A DNA stretch of 36,128 nucleotides from the NCBI RefSeq assembly GCF_000400505.1, contig NZ_CM001857.1, positions 1,130,304 through 1,166,431 of the forward strand, written 5' to 3'. The notes beneath the pieces are model-generated. The model was given only the letters and a program-made list of their open reading frames with translations, did no database searches and had not been told where the DNA came from. The position numbers and the translations under genes were made by a program. Within the stretch, counting starts at the first letter, position 1. The number at the start of each line of letters is the position of its first letter. Of the stretch, positions 17,096 to 26,763 are shown one piece after another. This DNA comes from Musicola paradisiaca NCPPB 2511 (lineage in GTDB: Bacteria > Pseudomonadota > Gammaproteobacteria > Enterobacterales > Enterobacteriaceae).

Positions 17096-18448
17096 ATGAG
17101 CTATCAGGTTCTTGCCCGTAAATGGCGCCCCCAAACCTTTGCCGATGTCGTGGGTCAGGAGCATGTCCTGACTGCGTTGGCCAACGGTTTGAGCATGGAG
17201 CGTATTCACCATGCCTACCTGTTTTCCGGTACCCGGGGAGTGGGAAAAACCACTATTGCCCGACTGCTGGCCAAAGGGCTGAACTGCGAACAGGGCGTCA
17301 CGGCAACGCCTTGCGGGCAGTGCGATAACTGTCGGGAAATCGAGCAAGGGCGTTTCGTCGATTTGATTGAGATCGATGCCGCTTCCCGTACCAAAGTGGA
17401 AGATACCCGCGACTTGCTGGATAACGTGCAGTACGCGCCTGCTCGCGGACGCTTCAAGGTCTATCTGATCGACGAAGTGCACATGCTTTCCCGCCACAGT
17501 TTCAATGCGTTGCTGAAAACACTGGAAGAGCCGCCGCCGCATGTTAAATTTCTGCTGGCGACCACCGATCCGCAGAAGTTGCCGGTCACTATCCTTTCCC
17601 GTTGTCTCCAGTTCCATCTTAAGGCGCTGGATCCTGAAGCGATCCGCCAGCATTTGCAGCATGTACTGCAGGAAGAACATGTGGCTGTGGAGCCCCGGGC
17701 GCTTCAACTGCTGGCGCGTGCCGCCGATGGCAGCTTGCGCGATGCATTGAGCCTGACTGATCAGGCTATCGCCATGGGGCAGGGTAGCGTCTCCGCCACG
17801 GTCGTCAGCCACATGTTGGGCACGCTGGATGATGAACAACCGCTGTCGTTGCTGGAAGCCGTAGTGAAAGCCGATGGCGAACAGGTCATGGCGCTGCTGG
17901 AGCAGGCTGCTGCGCGTGGTATGGATTGGGAAGCGCTGTTGGTAGAAATGCAAACGCTATTGCATCGCATCGCAATGTTGCAGCTGCTGCCTTCTGCGAT
18001 CGGCGATGAATATGCATCGGTCGAGCCGCGGTTGCGAGAGCTGGCCAGAGTAACCCCGCCCGCGGAAATCCAGCTGTATTACCAGACGTTGCTGGTTGGG
18101 CGCAAAGAACTCCCTTATGCGCCGGATCGGCGCATGGGGGTAGAAATGTCGCTTTTGCGGGCGCTGGCATTTCATCCGCAGCAAGTGATTAGCGAGCCGT
18201 CTCCCACTGTTGTGGCGCCGGTGACGATACCGCCGGTCGCGGCGGAAACGCCGCCCGTGACATCGGCGGCGCCGGCCCGACGCACAGGTGCGGCAGAGCC
18301 GCCTGCGATGGAAACGCCACGCTCAACGGATGCACCGCCGATGCCTGACGAGCCTCCGGCCGCATTGCCCGACAGTACCGCGCAACTGTTGCAGGCGCGC
18401 AGTCAATTGTTGCGTCGTCAGGGGACGCCCCCGACAAAAAAGGACTGA
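17096..18448 (+). CDS. dnaX: DnaX, clamp-loader subunit; as sequenced ends at gamma length
   Basis: DnaX forms the ATPase core of the DNA polymerase III clamp loader. The normal gene gives tau (full length) and gamma (short, by -1 frameshift). Here the frame encodes 450 residues: Walker A GTRGVGKT (45-52), zinc cysteines C64, C73, C76 and C79, Walker B with DEVH (126-129), and SRC with the arginine finger at R169, followed by the lid and oligomerisation domain and a Pro/Ala linker. It ends TKKD-stop. In E. coli gamma ends the same way (KKE-stop), but only after frameshifting. Here an extra base after the slippery A AAA AAG puts that stop in the zero frame. The tau-specific part follows out of frame. 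A sequencing or assembly error is quite possible. Confidence 0.93.
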   Translation: MSYQVLARKWRPQTFADVVGQEHVLTALANGLSMERIHHAYLFSGTRGVGKTTIARLLAKGLNCEQGVTATPCGQCDNCREIEQGRFVDLIEIDAASRTKVEDTRDLLDNVQYAPARGRFKVYLIDEVHMLSRHSFNALLKTLEEPPPHVKFLLATTDPQKLPVTILSRCLQFHLKALDPEAIRQHLQHVLQEEHVAVEPRALQLLARAADGSLRDALSLTDQAIAMGQGSVSATVVSHMLGTLDDEQPLSLLEAVVKADGEQVMALLEQAAARGMDWEALLVEMQTLLHRIAMLQLLPSAIGDEYASVEPRLRELARVTPPAEIQLYYQTLLVGRKELPYAPDRRMGVEMSLLRALAFHPQQVISEPSPTVVAPVTIPPVAAETPPVTSAAPARRTGAAEPPAMETPRSTDAPPMPDEPPAALPDSTAQLLQARSQLLRRQGTPPTKKD

Positions 18449-18478
18449 GCCGGCGGCGTCGGGAAACGCCCGGCCGGC
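18420..18478 (+). promoter_or_regulatory. dnaX frameshift cassette, altered by one extra base
   Basis: All three E. coli-type elements are present. AGGGGA (18420-18425) is a Shine-Dalgarno-like stimulator 10 nt upstream. A AAA AAG (18436-18442) is the slippery heptamer in the right phase. A stem-loop follows, GCCGGCGGCGT (18449-18459) with ACGCC and GCCGGC (18466-18470, 18473-18478). Without one G of 18442-18443 the zero frame would continue as KKTEPAAS (compare KKSEPAA in E. coli tau), and the -1 frame would give GAC TGA. With the extra G the zero frame itself reads GAC TGA. Confidence 0.85.
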
Positions 18479-19090
18479 AACATCAGCGCTGGAACGGCTG
18501 GCTTCGGTAACGGAGCGAGGACAGCAGCAGATGGCGGCCCGCACGGCCGAGCAGAAGGCGGAAAAGAAGCCGGAAGCTTATCGTTGGCGGGCGCAACAGA
18601 AAAAGAAGCGCCGCCGGCGACTGCGGTCGCTACGCCAAAGGCGCTCCGTTCCGCTCTGGAGCATGAAAAAACGCCGGAACTGGCGGCCAGACTGGCGGCG
18701 GAATCGCTGTCACGGGATGCCTGGGCGGCGGAGATCGATAGCTTGCCGCTGCCGAAACTGGTGCAGCAGCTGGCGCTGAACGCTTTCAGGGAAATGCCGC
18801 AGGAAGGTGAAGTGCACTTGCATTTGCGCTCGTCCCAGCGCCATCTGAATACGGCGGCGGCGCAGAAGGCGCTGGCAGATGCGCTGGCGGCGCATTACGG
18901 TCGTCCTATCCATTTGGTCGTTACCGAAGATGACAACCCGGCGGTAAGAACGCCGCTGGAGTGGCGCCAGGCAATTTATGAAGAGAAACTGGCGCAGGCG
19001 CGCCAGTCGATTATGTCTGATGCTAATATTCAAACGCTGAGACGTTTTTTTGACGCGGAACTGGACGAAGAGAGTATCCGCCCCGTTTAA
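18449..19090 (+). pseudogene. dnaX: Tau-specific C-terminal part of dnaX, separated by two frameshifts
   Basis: Homology to the tau tail runs in two frames. From about 18444 to 18600 it is in the +1 frame (TEPAASGNARPATSALERLA, later EAYRWRAQQK). From about 18600 it is back in the original frame (KEAPPATAVATPKALRSALE, later EWRQAIYEEKLAQARQSI and [19 protein letters not shown]). The second switch falls at an A5 run (18600-18604); one more A would restore the frame as RAQQKKEAPP. Removing the first extra base and adding this one gives a 664-residue tau (643 in E. coli). This domain binds the polymerase alpha subunit and DnaB, and tau is needed for replisome coupling in E. coli. True loss would therefore be surprising. 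Confidence 0.8.
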
Positions 19091-19131
19091 CCCCGCTGCC
19101 GTCGGCAGCCTTAAGTGGTAGAGAGAGTGCT

Positions 19132-19461
19132 ATGTTTGGTAAAGGCGGTTTAGGCAATCTGATGAAACAAGCCCAGCAGATGCAGGAAAAAATGCAGAAG
19201 GCGCAGGAAGAGATTGCCAGTATGGAAGTCACCGGCGAGTCCGGCGCCGGTCTGGTCAAAGTCACTATCAATGGCGCGCATAACTGCCGTCGGGTTGAGA
19301 TCGATCCCAGCCTGATGGAAGACGATAAAGAAATGCTGGAAGATCTGATCGCTGCGGCGTTCAATGATGCCGCCCGCCGTATCGCCGAAGCGCAGCAGGA
19401 AAAAATGGCGTCGGTTTCCAGCGGTATTCCGTTACCGCCGGGCTTTAAGATGCCGTTCTGA
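19132..19461 (+). CDS. ybaB: YbaB/EbfC nucleoid-associated protein
   Basis: YbaB is a small dimeric DNA-binding protein that coats the nucleoid. The 109-residue product has the same length as E. coli YbaB and begins [20 protein letters not shown], a coiled helix. A beta segment ([29 protein letters not shown]) and a C-terminal helix with the [14 protein letters not shown] tail follow. GAGAG lies a few bases upstream of the ATG. It sits 41 bp after the dnaX tau stop, and its TGA overlaps the recR ATG (TGATG), so dnaX-ybaB-recR is a conserved operon with translational coupling of the last two. Confidence 0.97.
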   Translation: MFGKGGLGNLMKQAQQMQEKMQKAQEEIASMEVTGESGAGLVKVTINGAHNCRRVEIDPSLMEDDKEMLEDLIAAAFNDAARRIAEAQQEKMASVSSGIPLPPGFKMPF

Positions 19462-20066
19462 TGCAAACCAGTCCGCTTCTTGAATCGTTGATGGATGCGC
19501 TGCGCTGTCTGCCGGGTGTCGGGCCCAAGTCAGCGCAGCGCATGGCTTTTCATCTGTTGCAACGCGATCGCAGCGGCGGTATGCGGTTGGCGCAGGCGCT
19601 GACCCGCGCCATGTCGGAGATCGGTCATTGCGCCGATTGCCGGACGTTCACCGAGCAGGACGTTTGCACGATTTGCGCCAATCCGCGCCGTCAGCAGAAC
19701 GGGCAGATTTGCGTGGTGGAAAGCCCGGCGGATATCCACGCCATCGAGCAGACCGGGCAGTTCGCAGGGCGTTACTTCGTATTGATGGGGCACCTGTCGC
19801 CGCTGGATGGCATCGGGCCGGGCGATATCGGGCTGGATCGGCTGGAAGCGCGTCTGGCGACTGAATCCATCAGCGAAGTGATTCTGGCCACCAATCCTAC
19901 AGTCGAAGGGGATGCCACGGCCAACTACATTGCTGAACTTTGCGCCGAACATGGCGTGATGGCCAGCCGTATCGCCCACGGCGTGCCGGTCGGCGGCGAG
20001 CTGGAAATGGTCGATGGCACCACGTTGTCTCATTCGCTGGCCGGTCGTCATCCGATCAAATTCTGA
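19461..20066 (+). CDS. recR: RecR, recombination mediator
   Basis: RecR works with RecF and RecO to load RecA on SSB-coated gaps. The product is 201 residues, as in E. coli. In order it has a helix-hairpin-helix ([20 protein letters not shown]), a C4 zinc finger ([16 protein letters not shown]), a Toprim domain beginning [19 protein letters not shown] and continuing [22 protein letters not shown], and the C-terminal region ending [12 protein letters not shown]. The ATG overlaps the ybaB stop by one base. A hairpin terminator follows. Confidence 0.97.
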   Translation: MQTSPLLESLMDALRCLPGVGPKSAQRMAFHLLQRDRSGGMRLAQALTRAMSEIGHCADCRTFTEQDVCTICANPRRQQNGQICVVESPADIHAIEQTGQFAGRYFVLMGHLSPLDGIGPGDIGLDRLEARLATESISEVILATNPTVEGDATANYIAELCAEHGVMASRIAHGVPVGGELEMVDGTTLSHSLAGRHPIKF

Positions 20067-20088
20067 ATATCCCTCCAACGGAATAATG

Positions 20089-20111
20089 CAGCCGGTTGCC
20101 CGGCTGTTTCT
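20089..20111 (+). terminator. Intrinsic terminator after recR
   Basis: CAGCCGG (20089-20095) pairs with CCGGCTG (20100-20106) around a 4-nt loop, followed by TTTCTT. Confidence 0.65.
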
Positions 20112-20159
20112 TCATGATGATATATCGCGCCATCTGTGTCGTTGATGGTCGATTTCCCC

Positions 20160-20188
20160 CTTGAAATCCGGGATGACGATCCCCATCT
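20160..20188 (+). promoter_or_regulatory. Heat-shock (sigma-32) promoter of htpG
   Basis: CTTGAAA (20160-20166), a 14-bp spacer and CCCCATCT (20181-20188) match the sigma-32 consensus (CTTGAAA, 11-16 bp, CCCCAT). It lies 54 bp before the htpG start, downstream of the recR terminator, as expected for a heat-shock gene. Confidence 0.88.
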
Positions 20189-20242
20189 GTTGCTCATCTT
20201 CCGCTAATCAGCCTGAATAATTACGTATTGAGGTAAGTGATA

Positions 20243-22132
20243 ATGAGTATGAAAGGCCAAGAGACTCGTGGCTTCCAGTCAGAAGTAAAGCAACTGCTTC
20301 ACCTGATGATCCATTCGCTGTATTCCAACAAGGAAGTATTCCTGCGTGAATTGATCTCCAACTCGTCGGATGCGGCTGATAAATTGCGTTTCCGCGCGTT
20401 GTCCGCCCCTGAGCTGTATGAAGGCGACGGCGAGTTGCGGGTTCGGGTTTCCATCGATAACGACAAGCGTACTCTGACGATTTCTGATAACGGCATCGGT
20501 ATGAGTCATGATGAGGTGATCGATAACCTCGGGACGATTGCTCGCTCCGGTACCAAAGCGTTCCTGGAGTCTCTGGGTTCTGATCAGGCGAAAGATAGCC
20601 AACTGATCGGTCAGTTTGGGGTCGGGTTCTATTCGGCGTTCATTGTGGCGGACAAAGTCACGGTGCGTACCCGCGCGGCAGGTACGGGTGCGGATCAAGG
20701 CGTGTTCTGGGAGTCCACCGGCGAAGGCGAATACACCATCGCCGAGATCGTCAAGCCTGAGCGCGGGACTGAAATTACGCTGCATCTGCGTGAGGGCGAG
20801 GACGAATTTCTCGATAGTTGGCGCGTTCGCTCCACCATCAGTAAGTATTCCGATCACATCGCGTTGCCGGTAGAAATCGAAACCCGCACCGAGAGCGAAG
20901 AGGAAGGCGGCGAAACCACCGTCAGCTGGGAGAAGATCAACAAAGCCCAAGCGCTGTGGACTCGCGGCAAGTCTGAAATCAGTGATGAAGACTATAAAGA
21001 ATTCTACAAACACATTGCCCATGATTTCACTGATCCGCTGGTGTGGAGCCACAATCGGGTCGAAGGCAAACAGGAGTACACCAGCCTGTTGTATATCCCG
21101 GCCCAGGCGCCGTGGGATATGTGGAATCGCGATCACAAACACGGACTGAAACTGTATGTGCAGCGCGTGTTCATCATGGATGACGCGGAACAGTTCATGC
21201 CGACCTATCTGCGTTTCGTGCGCGGTCTGATCGATTCCAACGATCTGCCGCTTAACGTTTCCCGTGAAATTCTGCAGGACAACCGCGTCACCCAGAATTT
21301 GCGTACTGCATTGACCAAACGTGTATTGCAGATGCTGGAGAAGCTGGCGAAGGACGACAGCGAAAAATACCAGACTTTCTGGCAACAATTTGGTCAGGTA
21401 CTGAAAGAAGGCCCGGCGGACGACGGCGGCAACCGCGAAGCGATTGCCAAACTACTGCGTTTCGCTTCCACCCACGCCGACAGCTCCGCGCAGACGGTAT
21501 CGCTGGAAGAGTATGTCGGCCGTATGGTGGAAGGCCAGGATAAGATTTACTACATCACCGCCGACAGCTATGCCGCCGCCAAGAGCAGCCCGCATCTGGA
21601 GCTGTTCCGCAAGAAAGGCATCGAAGTGCTGCTGCTGTCCGATCGTATTGATGAGTGGATGATGAGCTATCTGACGGAGTTCGATGGCAAATCCTTCCAG
21701 TCTGTCAGCAAGGCGGATGAGTCGCTGGACAAGCTGGCGGACGAAACGGATGACAGCCAGAAAGAAGCGGATAAAGCGCTGGAACCGTTTATCGAGCGTG
21801 TGAAAGGGTTGTTGGGCGAACGAGTGAAGGATGTGCGGCTGACGCATCGTTTAACCGATACGCCTGCCATCGTCACGACGGATGCCAACGACATGAGCAC
21901 CCAGATGGCGAAACTGTTTGCCGCTGCGGGTCAGAACGCGCCGGAAGTGAAGTACATTTTTGAATTGAACCCGGAGCACCCGCTGGTGAAACGCGCCGCC
22001 GATGCCGGCGATGAAGGGCGGTTCGGCGAGTGGGTGGAACTGCTGCTGGATCAAGCCTTGCTGGCTGAGCGCGGCACGCTGGAAGATCCCAATCAGTTTA
22101 TCCGTCGGATGAACCAACTGCTTACCGCCTGA
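20243..22132 (+). CDS. htpG: HtpG, bacterial Hsp90 chaperone
   Basis: HtpG is the cytoplasmic ATP-dependent Hsp90 homologue. The product is 629 residues from the ATG at 20243 ([11 protein letters not shown]). That start has GAGG about 9 nt upstream, whereas the ATG at 20249 corresponds to the E. coli start. The N-terminal GHKL ATPase shows [23 protein letters not shown] (as [12 protein letters not shown]) and [17 protein letters not shown]. The middle domain has the catalytic-arginine segment [18 protein letters not shown]. The C-terminal dimerisation domain ends [16 protein letters not shown] clear sigma-32 promoter precedes it and a strong hairpin follows. Confidence 0.98.
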   Translation: MSMKGQETRGFQSEVKQLLHLMIHSLYSNKEVFLRELISNSSDAADKLRFRALSAPELYEGDGELRVRVSIDNDKRTLTISDNGIGMSHDEVIDNLGTIARSGTKAFLESLGSDQAKDSQLIGQFGVGFYSAFIVADKVTVRTRAAGTGADQGVFWESTGEGEYTIAEIVKPERGTEITLHLREGEDEFLDSWRVRSTISKYSDHIALPVEIETRTESEEEGGETTVSWEKINKAQALWTRGKSEISDEDYKEFYKHIAHDFTDPLVWSHNRVEGKQEYTSLLYIPAQAPWDMWNRDHKHGLKLYVQRVFIMDDAEQFMPTYLRFVRGLIDSNDLPLNVSREILQDNRVTQNLRTALTKRVLQMLEKLAKDDSEKYQTFWQQFGQVLKEGPADDGGNREAIAKLLRFASTHADSSAQTVSLEEYVGRMVEGQDKIYYITADSYAAAKSSPHLELFRKKGIEVLLLSDRIDEWMMSYLTEFDGKSFQSVSKADESLDKLADETDDSQKEADKALEPFIERVKGLLGERVKDVRLTHRLTDTPAIVTTDANDMSTQMAKLFAAAGQNAPEVKYIFELNPEHPLVKRAADAGDEGRFGEWVELLLDQALLAERGTLEDPNQFIRRMNQLLTA

Positions 22133-22175
22133 GCGGAATATCACCTGATTTCCGCTATCGCGGAGTGAGGGGGAT

Positions 22176-22212
22176 GACGACGGCGCCGCAGAAACGGCGC
22201 CGTCGTCGTGTT
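22176..22212 (+). terminator. Strong hairpin after htpG
   Basis: Two perfect 13-bp arms, GACGACGGCGCCG (22176-22188) and CGGCGCCGTCGTC (22195-22207), enclose a 6-nt loop and are followed by GTGTTT. It lies 43 bp past the htpG stop and is very GC-rich with a short T-run. Confidence 0.75.
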
Positions 22213-22450
22213 TACCGTGCTGTTCATGAGCCGTATTCCGACGTATTGGTCCGCCACGCGGTCATTCGTTTCTGTTATCCGCGGTTTTCCCGTCCCAGTA
22301 CCTTCGTCTACACTTTCAGAACGTCCGAACATATTTCGGATCGGTGCCAGTGAATATTGGGCTTTTTAGCCGTTTTAGGGGCGTCACGCGCTATTTGTCA
22401 GTTTTTGATGGATTTTAGGCATCGAGTCGCCGCTGAACCGAGCCCGTTCC

Positions 22451-22479
22451 TTGAGGAAGACCCTGCGGAATGGTATGGT
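22451..22479 (+). promoter_or_regulatory. Probable sigma-70 promoter of adk
   Basis: TTGAGG (22451-22456), a 17-bp spacer and TATGGT (22474-22479) lie 52 bp before the adk ATG. This is a pattern match only. Confidence 0.5.
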
Positions 22480-22504
22480 TTAGCGTTTTTCAAATTTTTT
22501 TTAA

Positions 22505-23176
<672 letters not shown>

Positions 23177-23484
23177 TTCTTCGGCGATATCGAAAAATGC
23201 CAGACTCGGGTCTGGCATTTTTTTTAGGGGAATGCCCGCCGGTAGGGTGGTCGTCTCGGTGGTGATAAGCGCGCCTGACGCTGTTTTCGTTGCAGCGCGG
23301 CGAAGATTCGAACCGATTGTTATTTGCCGGTAGGTTTCGCCTGGGCTATCAGCACTGACGATTGCTGGCATTGGTTTTTACCGCCGGGCCGGTCATTCTT
23401 CCTCGTCACTTTTTCGTTACAATGGCAGCCCGTTATTGGTGAAAGACATGATGCCGAGTCATTGGTTGTATGAGGAAGGGAGCA
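23177..23484. other. adk-hemH intergenic region
   Basis: About 300 bp holding the adk terminator in its first 50 bp. The remainder should include the hemH promoter, but no strong -10/-35 pair or small gene stands out. Confidence 0.45.
23195..23224 (+). terminator. Intrinsic terminator of adk
   Basis: AAATGCCAGAC (23195-23205) and GTCTGGCATTT (23210-23220) pair perfectly around a 4-nt loop and run into eight T. This is a strong Rho-independent terminator 18 bp after adk. Confidence 0.93.
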
Positions 23485-24447
23485 ATGCCGAAAGAGAAGC
23501 AGGGTGTATTGATGGTGAATCTGGGGACGCCGGATGCACCGACGCCCAAAGCGGTAAAGCGTTATCTGGCGGAATTCCTGCATGACCGTAGAGTGGTGGA
23601 TCTGTCGCCGTGGCTATGGTACCCGCTGCTGCACGGCATCATCCTGCCCACTCGTTCCCCCCGCGTCGCCAGGCTGTATCGTTCCATCTGGACGGCGGAA
23701 GGTTCGCCGTTGCTGGTGTTGAGTCGACGGCAGCAGCAGGCGTTGGCGCAGCGTCTTGGCGATACGCCGGTGGAGCTGGGCATGAGTTACGGCGCTCCAG
23801 GGTTACAGTCCGCGATTGACCGGCTCCTGGCGCAGGGGGTGACGCAGCTAACTGTTCTGCCGATGTATCCGCAGTATTCCTGTTCTACCACCGCATCCGT
23901 ATGGGATGGCGTCGCTCGCTGCCTGCAAGGCCGGCGCAGTATACCGGGCGTCCGGTTTATTCGTGATTACGCTGAACATCCGGCCTACATTGCGGCGCTG
24001 AAACATCGGGTGGAAACCTCGTTCGCCGAACACGGCGTACCGGATCGTTTGGTGGTGTCGTTCCACGGTATTCCGCAGCGCTATGCGGATGAAGGCGACG
24101 ACTATCCGCAACGTTGTGCCGCCACGACGCGGGCGTTGACGGCGGCGCTCGGTTTACCGCCGGAGCAGGTGCTGATGACGTTTCAGTCGCGTTTCGGCCG
24201 CGAACCCTGGCTGACGCCCTATACGGATGAAACCATGGAAAAACTGCCTGCTCAGGGCGTCCGGCATATTCAGGTCATTTGCCCCGGCTTTGCGGCGGAT
24301 TGTCTGGAAACGCTGGAGGAAATCAAGGAGCAGAACCGGGAGCTGTTTCTGCATGCGGGCGGCGCCTCTTTTACGTATATCCCGGCCCTGAATGACGACC
24401 CGCTGCATATCGCGTTGCTGCAACAACTGGCGACATCGTCCGACTGA
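23485..24447 (+). CDS. hemH: Ferrochelatase
   Basis: HemH inserts Fe2+ into protoporphyrin IX, the last step of protoheme synthesis, at the inner face of the membrane. I prefer the ATG at 23485 ([20 protein letters not shown], 320 residues, equal to E. coli) over the ATG at 23470, because GGAAGG sits just 5 nt before 23485 region and nothing precedes 23470. With this numbering the metal-site residues are H194 in [19 protein letters not shown] and E275 in [15 protein letters not shown]. The conserved [20 protein letters not shown] segment is intact. It is convergent with ybaL, with a GC-rich hairpin between them. In E. coli aes and gsk follow here, but they are absent from this window. Confidence 0.96.
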   Translation: MPKEKQGVLMVNLGTPDAPTPKAVKRYLAEFLHDRRVVDLSPWLWYPLLHGIILPTRSPRVARLYRSIWTAEGSPLLVLSRRQQQALAQRLGDTPVELGMSYGAPGLQSAIDRLLAQGVTQLTVLPMYPQYSCSTTASVWDGVARCLQGRRSIPGVRFIRDYAEHPAYIAALKHRVETSFAEHGVPDRLVVSFHGIPQRYADEGDDYPQRCAATTRALTAALGLPPEQVLMTFQSRFGREPWLTPYTDETMEKLPAQGVRHIQVICPGFAADCLETLEEIKEQNRELFLHAGGASFTYIPALNDDPLHIALLQQLATSSD

Positions 24448-24471
24448 CGGATCCCGTCGCGCCAAACCAGG

Positions 24472-24497
24472 CGACGAGGCGGAGGCGCGCCTCGTCG
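24472..24497. terminator. Hairpin between convergent hemH and ybaL
   Basis: CGACGAGGCG (24472-24481) and CGCCTCGTCG (24488-24497) are perfect 10-bp arms with a 6-nt loop. No T-run follows on either strand, so termination is likely but not certain. Confidence 0.55.
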
Positions 24498-24504
24498 TAG
24501 GCTG

Positions 24505-26193
24505 TCAAATCGGGCATTCCTTGGGTTGTGCGGCGAGAATATCGTCGATATTCAACATGGTAATCATGGTTTCTGCGATCTCGCGTTCCCCCATCACCAC
24601 ATAATCTGCGCCGTGCTCGGTAATGTAGGCAACTTCGTCGTCATAATGCGCCCGGGCGATGATTTTTAGGTCGGCCCGTCGGGCGCGGGCCGAGGCGACG
24701 ATTTCACCGGTTTCGTACCCGTTGGGGATGGTCAGCAACAGAAAACTGGCGCAATCCAGCCGGGCAATTTCCATGATATCGGGACGGGTGGCGTTGCCCA
24801 GTACCGCCTTAATACCTTGTTCCCTCAGCGCATCGACCCGGGCCCGCGACGTCTCGATCACCACCATCGGGATACCGGCCTGATGCAGCCTGGCGCCGAT
24901 CAGGCTGCCGACGCGGCCGTAGCCGACCAACAAGGCGTGATTGCACAGATCGATAGGGATCTGTTTTTCTTCCTCAATGGCTTCTTCGACGATCTGTTCT
25001 TCAATGGTTTCGTGCTTTTCCAGATACCGCTCCAGCAGCGAAAACAGCAACGGGTTGAGCATGATCGACAAAATGGCGCCCGCCAGCACCAGGTGCCGAC
25101 CATTATCAGACAGCATGCCCAGCGTGATGCCGAGCCCGGCGAGAATGAAGGCGAACTCGCCGATTTGCGCCAGACTGGCCGAGATGGTGAGCGCGGTGCG
25201 TTTGGAGTGGCCGAACAGTCGCACCAGAAAGAAGGCGGCCATGGATTTACCGAAGACGATGATCAGTAACGTGCTCAGTACCGCCAGCGGTTCATTGATC
25301 AGCACCATCGGGTCGAACAGCATGCCGACGGACACGAAAAACAGCACGGCGAAGGCATCGCGCAGCGGCAGGGTGTCATGTGCGGCGCGCTGGCTGAGCT
25401 CCGATTCGTTCAACACCACGCCGGCAAAGAACGCACCCAGGGCAAAAGACACGTCGAACAGTTTAACCGCGCCGAAGGCGATCCCCAGCGAAAGCGCCAG
25501 TACCGCCAGAGTGAACAGCTCGCGCGAGCCGGTACTGGCGCTTTTTGCCAGCACCCAGGGGACGACGCGCCGCCCGACAACGACCATCAGAGTGATGAAC
25601 GCGACGACTTTGCCGAGGGTGAACAGCAGATCGCTCAATAGTTTGCCGGTGTTGGCGGTCGAGGTGTTCAGCATGTCGCCGAACGCCGGCAGTAGCACCA
25701 GCGTCAAGACCATCGCCAAATCTTCGACGATCAGCCAGCCGATGGCGATTTGCCCACGCTGGCTGTCTATGAGCTGACGTTCTTCCAGCGCTCGCAGCAA
25801 TACCACGGTACTGGCCGTCGACAGGCATAGGCCAAAGACCAACCCTTCAGGCAGGCTCCATCCCAACAAGGTGGATAATCCAACCCCCAGTAACGTAGCC
25901 ATAATGATTTGCACTACGGCGCCAGGGATGGCTATCGACTTTACCGCCAGCAGGTCTCGCAGGGAGAAATGCAGCCCAACACCGAACATCAACAGGATGA
26001 CGCCCAATTCTGCGATTTCCGACGCCAGTTTGGTATCGGCGACGAATCCGGGCGTAAAAGGGCCGACCAGCACGCCCGCCAGCAGATATCCCACCAGCGG
26101 GGAAATGCGCAGGCGGTTAGCCAAAATGCCCAGCAAGAAAGCCAGAACCAGTCCCATCGCCATGGTGGAAATTAACGGTGTTGTCTCATGCAT
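24505..26193 (-). CDS. ybaL: YbaL, CPA2-family monovalent cation/proton antiporter with RCK domain
   Basis: YbaL is an inner-membrane protein of the KefB/KefC (CPA2) group, thought to exchange a monovalent cation for protons; its substrate is not firmly established. The 562-residue product (558 in E. coli) has about 12 membrane segments over residues 5-390, including the unwound-helix motifs LCLSTASTVVLLRALEERQ and SLAQIGEFAFILAGLGI. A charged linker rich in Glu (393-412) follows, then a Rossmann RCK/TrkA-N nucleotide-binding domain starting ALLVGYGRVGSLIGARLHQAG (glycine motif 424-429). It is convergent with hemH and divergent from ushA, 570 bp away. In E. coli fsr lies between ybaL and ushA but is missing here. 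Confidence 0.95.
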   Translation of the reverse strand: MHETTPLISTMAMGLVLAFLLGILANRLRISPLVGYLLAGVLVGPFTPGFVADTKLASEIAELGVILLMFGVGLHFSLRDLLAVKSIAIPGAVVQIIMATLLGVGLSTLLGWSLPEGLVFGLCLSTASTVVLLRALEERQLIDSQRGQIAIGWLIVEDLAMVLTLVLLPAFGDMLNTSTANTGKLLSDLLFTLGKVVAFITLMVVVGRRVVPWVLAKSASTGSRELFTLAVLALSLGIAFGAVKLFDVSFALGAFFAGVVLNESELSQRAAHDTLPLRDAFAVLFFVSVGMLFDPMVLINEPLAVLSTLLIIVFGKSMAAFFLVRLFGHSKRTALTISASLAQIGEFAFILAGLGITLGMLSDNGRHLVLAGAILSIMLNPLLFSLLERYLEKHETIEEQIVEEAIEEEKQIPIDLCNHALLVGYGRVGSLIGARLHQAGIPMVVIETSRARVDALREQGIKAVLGNATRPDIMEIARLDCASFLLLTIPNGYETGEIVASARARRADLKIIARAHYDDEVAYITEHGADYVVMGEREIAETMITMLNIDDILAAQPKECPI

Positions 26194-26763
26194 TCCGACT
26201 CCTTTGCTATGCGTAACCAGATGGGAGGATATCCAAAGCCTGCGGCGCTGCCGTGCCGGGGCCCGGAGTGATCATGGCGCCTGAATAATCAGCCCATGAG
26301 TGTGCATTAGAAAGGGGGAAACACCATGAGGAACAGACTGAACCCGGAAAATCACAGAGTGTGATAAATGTTGTCTTCCACCCTTTAAATCAGTGTAACA
26401 CATGTTTTCATATAAAATATTGATTTTATCTTTGATATATATAGCGAATTTAACTTCTATCTATGGTGATAATGCAATAGCCCAGCCTTTGCTCCGGTTT
26501 CGGTTTCCGCAACAAGCTATTGCACAATGAAATGACCTGCCGATGACGCATTCTTTTCCTCAAGCATTCATAAAGGCGTCAACGGTATTAATAAAATTTG
26601 TGTTAAGTTGTGCTCCTGATTAATAAGTGTAGGCTGCATAAGGTCATTAAGCGTGCCAATCTGGCGTTTTTAGGTAAAACGGATGGATACGCGGAACAGA
26701 TGAGTCACCTAAATCAGCGACGGGTTAATCATTTATAAGAAATTCATATTACGGAGATCGGTT
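26194..26763. other. ybaL-ushA divergent intergenic region
   Basis: 570 bp, AT-rich in the middle (26390-26470), with no coding frame of note. It must carry both promoters. It includes a separated inverted repeat (26473-26524) and an AT-rich 7-bp dyad TATTAAT/ATTAATA near 26590-26625. The ushA ribosome-binding site GGAG lies at 26753-26756. In E. coli this gap is filled by fsr; no remnant of it was recognised. Confidence 0.45.
26473..26524. repeat. Separated 9-bp inverted repeat upstream of ushA
   Basis: TGCAATAGC (26473-26481) and GCTATTGCA (26516-26524) are perfect inverted arms 34 bp apart. They could form a hairpin in RNA or be two half-sites for a regulator. No T-run follows, so it is not a terminator. 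Confidence 0.4.

Noticed and set aside
18436-18523. Ordinary -1 frameshift at dnaX A AAA AAG in the sequence as given
   Set aside because: From this sequence the -1 frame runs about 23 codons (GLSRRRRE...) before a stop and makes neither gamma nor tau, so the normal mechanism does not work as written.
18288-18779. 163-codon plus-strand frame overlapping dnaX
   Set aside because: Only its middle part is meaningful, as the shifted tau linker; both ends are off-frame shadows.
18584-19090. A separate 168-codon gene between dnaX and ybaB
   Set aside because: The sequence is plainly the tau C-terminal domain of DnaX and has no start signals of its own.
23470-23484. Upstream ATG of hemH
   Set aside because: It has no ribosome-binding site, and the ATG at 23485 gives the exact family length and alignment of H194.
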